The translations under genes and the position numbers were made by a program. DNA of 64,000 nucleotides from positions 41,499,201 through 41,563,200 of the forward strand of contig NC_079875.1 in assembly GCF_029227915.1 (NCBI RefSeq), written 5' to 3'. Of the stretch, positions 59,442-64,000 are shown piece by piece. The stretch comes from Hydractinia symbiolongicarpus. Its lineage: Eukaryota > Cnidaria > Hydrozoa > Anthoathecata > Hydractiniidae. Position 1 is the stretch's first letter, and each line of letters opens with the position of its first letter. The notes under the pieces were generated by a model. The model had not been told where the DNA came from and searched no databases. It saw nothing but the letters and a program-made list of their open reading frames with translations.

Positions 59442-60862
59442 TTGAAAAATCGTTCGGGAAATCAGTTTACTCCCTGGGTACTTTCATTGTATACTTTTGA
59501 CTATACGGGCCAAGCCCTGGATTTACGGGAAATCGCGGGTTTTCGTTTGCCGGCGATTAAACTTGTTTTATTTAGCGTCTCATCAAAAATTAAAACATTT
59601 TTGAAAACTACAAGTTTCATGCGTTTTAGTGGTGAGAAAATAATTTAAAAAATTGTTCGGGAAATGAGTTTACTTTCTGGGTACTTTCTATGTATACATT
59701 CGACTATACGGGCCAAGCCCGTGATTTACGGGAAATCGCGGGATTTCGTTTGCCGGCGATTAAACTTGTTTTATTTAGCGTCTCATCAAAAATGAAAACA
59801 TTTTTGAAAACTACAAGTCTCATGCGTTTTAGTGGTGAAAAAATAATTTAAAAAATCGTTCGGGAAATGAGTTTACTCCCTGGGTACTTTCTTTGTATAC
59901 TTTTCACTATACGGGCCGAGTCCGGGATTTACGGGAAATCGCGGATTTTCTTTTGCCGGCGATTAAACTTCTTTTATACAGCGTCCCATCAAATATGAAA
60001 ACATTTTTGAAAACTACAAGTCTCAGGCGTTTTAGTGGTGAAAAAATAATTTTAAAAATCGTTCGGGAAATGAGTTTACTCACAGGGTACTTTCTTTGTA
60101 TACATTCGACTGTACGGGCCAAGCCCGAGATTTACGGGAAATCGCGGGTTTTCGTTTTCCGGCGATTAAACCCCTTTCATTAAGCGTATCATTAAAAATG
60201 AAAACATTTTTGAAAACTACAAGTCTCATGCGTTTTAGTGGTGAAAAAATAATTTAAAAAATCGTTCGGGAAATGAGTTTACTTCCTGGGTACTTTCTTT
60301 GTATACTTTTCACTATACGGGCCGAGTCCGGGATTTACGGGAAATCGCGGATTTTCGTTTGCCGGCGATTAAACTTCTTTTATACAGCGTCCCATCAAAT
60401 ATGAAAACATTTTTGAAAACTACAAGTCTCATGCGTTTTAGTGGTAAAAAAATAATATTAAAAATCGTTCGGGAAATGAGTTTACTCCCTGGGTACTTTC
60501 TTTGTATACTTTTGACTATACGGGCCGAGTCCGGGATTTTCGGGAAATCGCGGGTTTTCGTTTGCCGGCGATTAAACTTCTTTTATTCAGCGTCTCATCA
60601 AAAATGAAAACATTTTTGAAAACTACAAGTCTTATGCGTTTTAGTGGTGAAAAAATAATTTCAAAAATCGTTCTGGAAATGTGTTTACTCACAGGGTACT
60701 TTCTTTGTATACATTCGACTGTACGGGCCAAGCCCGAGATTTACGGGAAATCGCGGGTTTTCGTTTTCCGGCGATTAAACCCCTTTCATTAAGCGTATCA
60801 TTAAAAATGAAAACATTTGTGAAAACTACAAGTCTCATGCGTTTTAATGGTGACAAAATAAT
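59442..60862 (+). repeat. Domain E monomers with partial dimer order
   Basis: Seven monomers start at 59442, 59645, 59848, 60051, 60254, 60457 and 60660. The TTTTCACTATACGG monomers (59848, 60254) lie 406 bp apart and share GCGTCCCATC with AAATATGAAAAC. The GACTGTACGGGCC monomers (60051, 60660) lie 609 bp apart and share CCCGAGATTT and GTTTTCCGGCG. This looks like a locally shuffled precursor of HOR-E. Confidence 0.78.
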
Positions 60863-62484
60863 TTAAAAAATAGTTTGGGAAATGAGTTTACTGCCTGGGT
60901 ACTTTCTTTGTATACTTTTGACTATACGGGCCGAGTCCGGGATTTACGGGAAATCGCGGGTTTTCGTTTTCCGGCGATTAAACCTCTTTCATTAAGCGTC
61001 TCATTAAAAATGAAAACATTTTTGAAAACTACAAGTCTCATTCGTTCTAGTGGTGCAGAAATAATTTGAAAAATCGTTCGGGAAATCAGTTTACTCCCTG
61101 GGTACTTTCATTGTATACTTTTGACTATACGGCCAAGCCCGGGATTTACGGGAAATCGCGGGTTTTCGTTTGCCGGCGATTAAACTTCTTTTATTCAGCG
61201 TCTCATCAAAAATGAAAACATTTTTGAAAACTACAAGTCTTATGCGTTTTAATGGTGACAAAATAATTTAAAAAATAGTTTGGGAAATGAGTTTATTCCC
61301 TGGGTTCTTTCTTTGTATACTTTTGACTATACGGGCCGAGTCCGGGATTTACGGGAAATCGCGGGTTTTCGTTTGCCGGCGATTAAACCTCTTTCATTAA
61401 GCGTCTCATTAAAAATGAAAACATTTTTGAAAACTACAAGTCTCATTCGTTCTAGTGGTGCAGAAATAATTTGAAAAATCGTTCGGGAAATCAGTTTACT
61501 CGCTGGGTACTTTCATTGTATACTTTTGACTATACGGGCCAAGCCCGGGATTTACGGGAAATCGCGGGTTCTCGTTTGCCGGCGATTAAACTTCTTTTAT
61601 TCAGCGTCTCATCAAAAATGAAAACATTTTTGAAAACTACAAGTCTTATGCGTTTTAATGGTGACAAAATAATTTCAAAAATAGTTTGGGAAATGAGTTT
61701 ATTCCCTGGGTACTTTCTTTGTATACTTTTGACTATACGGACCAAGCCCGGGATTTACGGAAATCGCGGGTTTTCGTTTGACGGCGATTAAACCCCTTTC
61801 ATTAAGCGTATCATTAAAAATGAAAACATTTTTGAAAACTACAAGTCTCATGCGTTTTAGTGGTGAAAAAATAATTTAAAAAATCGTTCGGGAAATGAGT
61901 TTACTTTCTGGGTACTTTCTATGTATACATTTGACTATACGGGCCAAGCCCAGGATTTACGCGAAATCGCGGGATTTCGTTTGCCGGCGATTAAACTTCT
62001 TTTATTCAGCGTCCCATCAAATATGACAACATTTTTGAAAACTACAAGTCTCATGCCTTTTAGTGGTAAAAAAATAATTTCAAAAATCGTTCGGGAAATG
62101 AGTTTACTCCCTGGGTACTTTCTTTGTATACTTTTGACTATACGGGCCGAGTCCGGGATTTACGGGAAATCGCGGGTTTTCGTTTGCCGGCGATTATACC
62201 TCTTTCATTAAGCGTCTCATTAAAAATGAAAACATTTTTGAAAACTACAAGTCTCATTCGTTCTAGTGGTGCAGAAATAATTTGAAAAATCGTTCGGGAA
62301 ATCAGTTTACTCTCTGGGTACTTTCATTGTATACTTTTGACTATACGGGCCAAGCCCGGGATTTACGGGAAATCGCGGGTTTTCGTTTGCCGGCGATTAA
62401 ACTTCTTTTATTCAGCGTCTCATCAAAAATGAAAACATTTTTGAAAACTACAAGTCTTATGCGTTTTAATGGTGACAAAATAAT
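60863..62484 (+). repeat. HOR-E unit 1 (8 monomers, 1622 bp)
   Basis: It opens with AAATAGTTTGGG and alternates it with monomers beginning TTTGAAAAATCG and AAATCAGTTTAC, so the first part is itself dimer-like (60863 and 61268 are 405 bp apart). Two single-base deletions mark the unit: ATACGGCCAAG near 61130 and TTTACGGAAATCG near 61755. Further marks are GCTGGGTAC, GGGTTCTCG, AAATATGACAAC and CGATTATACC. The second copy follows at exactly 1622 bp. Confidence 0.92.
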
Positions 62485-64000
62485 TTAAAAAATAGTTTGG
62501 GAAATGAGTTTATTCCCTGGGTACTTTCTTTGTATACTTTTGACTATACGGGCCGAGTCCGGGATTTACGGGAAATCGCGGGTTTTCGTTTTCCGGCGAT
62601 TAAACCTCTTTCATTAAGCGTCTCATTAAAAATGAAAACATTTTTGAAAACTACAAGTCTCATTCGTTCTAGTGGTGCAGAAATAATTTGAAAAATCGTT
62701 CGGGAAATCAGTTTACTCCCTGGGTACTTTCATTGTATACTTTTGACTATACGGCCAAGCCCGGGATTTACGGGAAATCGCGGGTTTTCGTTTGCCGGCG
62801 ATTAAACTTCTTTTATTCAGCGTCTCATCAAAAATGAAAACATTTTTGAAAACTACAAGTCTTATGCGTTTTAATGGTGACAAAATAATTTAAAAAATAG
62901 TTTGGGAAATGAGTTTATTCCCTGGGTTCTTTCTTTGTATACTTTTGACTATACGGGCGGAGTCCGGGATTTACGGGAAATCGCGGGTTTTCGTTTGCCG
63001 GCGATTAAACCTCTTTCATTAAGCGTCTCATTAAAAATGAAAACATTTTTGAAAACTACAAGTCTCATTCGTTCTAGTGGTGCAGAAATAATTTGAAAAA
63101 TCGTTCGGGAAATCAGTTTACTCGCTGGGTACTTTCATTGTATACTTTTGACTATACGGGCCAAGCCCGGGATTTACGGGAAATCGCGGGTTCTCGTTTG
63201 CCGGCGATTAAACTTCTTTTATTCAGCGTCTCATCAAAAATGAAAACATTTTTGAAAACTACAAGTCTTATGCGTTTTAATGGTGACAAAATAATTTCAA
63301 AAATAGTTTGGGAAATGAGTTTATTCCCTGGGTACTTTCTTTGTATACTTTTGACTATACGGACCAAGCCCGGGATTTACGGAAATCGCGGGTTTTCGTT
63401 TGACGGCGATTAAACCCCTTTCATTAAGCGTATCATTAAAAATGAAAACATTTTTGAAAACTACAAGTCTCATGCGTTTTAGTGGTGAAAAAATAATTTA
63501 AAAAATCGTTCGGGAAATGAGTTTACTTTCTGGGTACTTTCTATGTATACATTTGACTATACGGGCCAAGCCCAGGATTTACGCGAAATCGCGGGATTTC
63601 GTTTGCCGGCGATTAAACTTCTTTTATTCAGCGTCCCATCAAATATGACAACATTTTTGAAAACTACAAGTCTCATGCCTTTTAGTGGTAAAAAAATAAT
63701 TTCAAAAATCGTTCGGGAAATGAGTTTACTCCCTGGGTACTTTCTTTGTATACTTTTGACTATACGGGCCGAGTCCGGGATTTACGGGAAATCGCGGGTT
63801 TTCGTTTGCCGGCGATTATACCTCTTTCATTAAGCGTCTCATTAAAAATGAAAACATTTTTGAAAACTACAAGTCTCATTCGTTCTAGTGGTGCAGAAAT
63901 AATTTGAAAAATCGTTCGGGAAATCAGTTTACTCTCTGGGTACTTTCATTGTATACTTTTGACTATACGGGCCAAGCCCGGGATTTACGGGAAATCGCGG
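62485..64000 (+). repeat. HOR-E unit 2, cut by the window end (1516 of 1622 bp)
   Basis: This has the same monomer order and the same single-base deletions as unit 1 (ATACGGCCAAG near 62752 and TTTACGGAAATCG near 63377). I see only a few differences, such as ATTCCCTGGG near 62512 for CTGCCTGGG and ACGGGCGGAG near 62954 for ACGGGCCGAG. The array clearly continues past base 64000. Confidence 0.92.

Larger units (their letters stand above)
1..64000. repeat. Tandem satellite array, ~203-bp monomer, spanning the whole window
   Basis: The same ~203-bp sequence recurs head to tail from the first base to the last, always in the same orientation. Landmarks in order are TTAAAAAATCGTT, GAAATGAGTTTACT, TTTGTATAC, GACTATACGGGCC, GGATTTACGGGAAATCGCGG, TTTTCGTTTGCCGGCGATT, an A/T palindrome, ACTACAAGTCTCATGCG and TTTTAGTGGTG. 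About 315 copies fit the length. No stretch of even 300 bases lacks the repeat, and nothing interrupts it. A near-nucleosomal period with nested higher-order repeats is typical of eukaryotic centromeric or heterochromatic satellites. That assignment is inference; I do not recognise the family. Confidence 0.97.

Noticed and set aside
20-63833. About 45 open frames of 61-121 codons on both strands, many with near-identical products
   Set aside because: All are readings of the same satellite monomer in one frame or another. The monomer length is usually not a multiple of three, stops recur in each monomer, several frames need a TTG start, frames on opposite strands overlap, and the frame breaks wherever a variant base falls. 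None shows a domain or codon-level conservation.
1-64000. CRISPR-like regular spacing
   Set aside because: The full ~203-bp unit repeats with no unique spacers, which is a satellite and not a repeat-spacer array.
1-64000. Bacterial-type promoter resemblance in each monomer (TTTTGACTATAC)
   Set aside because: TTGACT and TATAC are adjacent, not separated by about 17 bases, and there is no gene downstream. The array looks eukaryotic.
1-64000. rDNA spacer or 5S-type tandem gene array
   Set aside because: No rRNA or tRNA-like sequence, internal promoter or cloverleaf is recognisable in the 203-bp unit.
1-64000. Telomeric or subtelomeric repeat
   Set aside because: I see no short TTAGGG-type, TTAGG-type or TTTAGGG-type tandem run anywhere.
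1-64000. LTR or terminal inverted repeat of a transposon
   Set aside because: The repeated blocks are tandem monomer sets at multiples of about 203 bp. There is no target-site duplication, element terminus or coding region.

Overview
The whole 64 kb window is one uninterrupted tandem satellite DNA array. I see no protein-coding gene, RNA gene, transposon, CRISPR array or single-copy sequence. The basic monomer is about 203 bp (normal range 202-204), so roughly 315 head-to-tail copies are present, all in the same orientation. A monomer is taken here to start at the TTAAAAAATCGTT motif. It has an AT-rich start, a GTATAC element, a GC-rich CpG-containing core, an A/T palindrome, then the tail GCGTTTTAGTGGTG and an A-rich linker. 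By hand count the first monomer is about 36% G+C, while its 60-bp core (61-120) is about 55%. An array of this size, with a near-nucleosomal repeat length and nested higher-order repeats (HORs), points to a eukaryotic centromeric, pericentromeric or other heterochromatic satellite. I do not recognise the family and cannot name the species or clade.

Layout. 1-4670: HOR-A, a 7-monomer unit of 1421 bp in three nearly identical copies plus the first two monomers of a fourth. 4671-10330: block B, two copies (4671-6688 and 7907-10330) around a six-monomer piece of HOR-A. 10331-12511: mixed monomers, including a 314-bp fused monomer. 12512-14595: a 5-monomer repeat of 1015 bp, twice. 14596-17543: mixed monomers with an eroded 7-monomer period. 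17544-21193: a 9-monomer repeat of 1825 bp, twice. 20585-28213: a 3.18-kb stretch duplicated at a spacing of 4451 bp, with HOR-A fragments between the copies. 28268-29891: HOR-A returns. 29892-31706: a third block B. 32721-37186: HOR-C, in units of 7, 9 and a truncated number of monomers. 38131-43071: a 1.9-kb stretch duplicated at 3044 bp. 43072-53627: domain D, built of 8-mers, 5-mers, tetramers and dimers. 53628-58904: HOR-D, with a 7-monomer period repeated over about 5.3 kb. 58905-64000: domain E, with truncated monomers and then an 8-monomer HOR-E of 1622 bp that runs off the window end.

Two ancestral monomer classes are interleaved throughout. Class 1 carries CATTCGACTATACGGGCC followed by AAGCCC. 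Class 2 carries CTTTTGACTATACGGGCC followed by GAGTCC. The HORs are ordered combinations of these classes and their recombinants. Exact multiples of about 203 bp for almost every duplication, deletion and insertion point to in-register unequal exchange or gene conversion. The window starts inside one homogenised core (HOR-A) and ends inside another (HOR-E), with older, more shuffled material between them. Open frames of 60-121 codons occur on both strands, but all are chance readings of the same monomer and are not genes.

All comparisons were made by eye. Boundaries of large blocks can be off by tens of bases, and copy numbers depend on the assembly being right.
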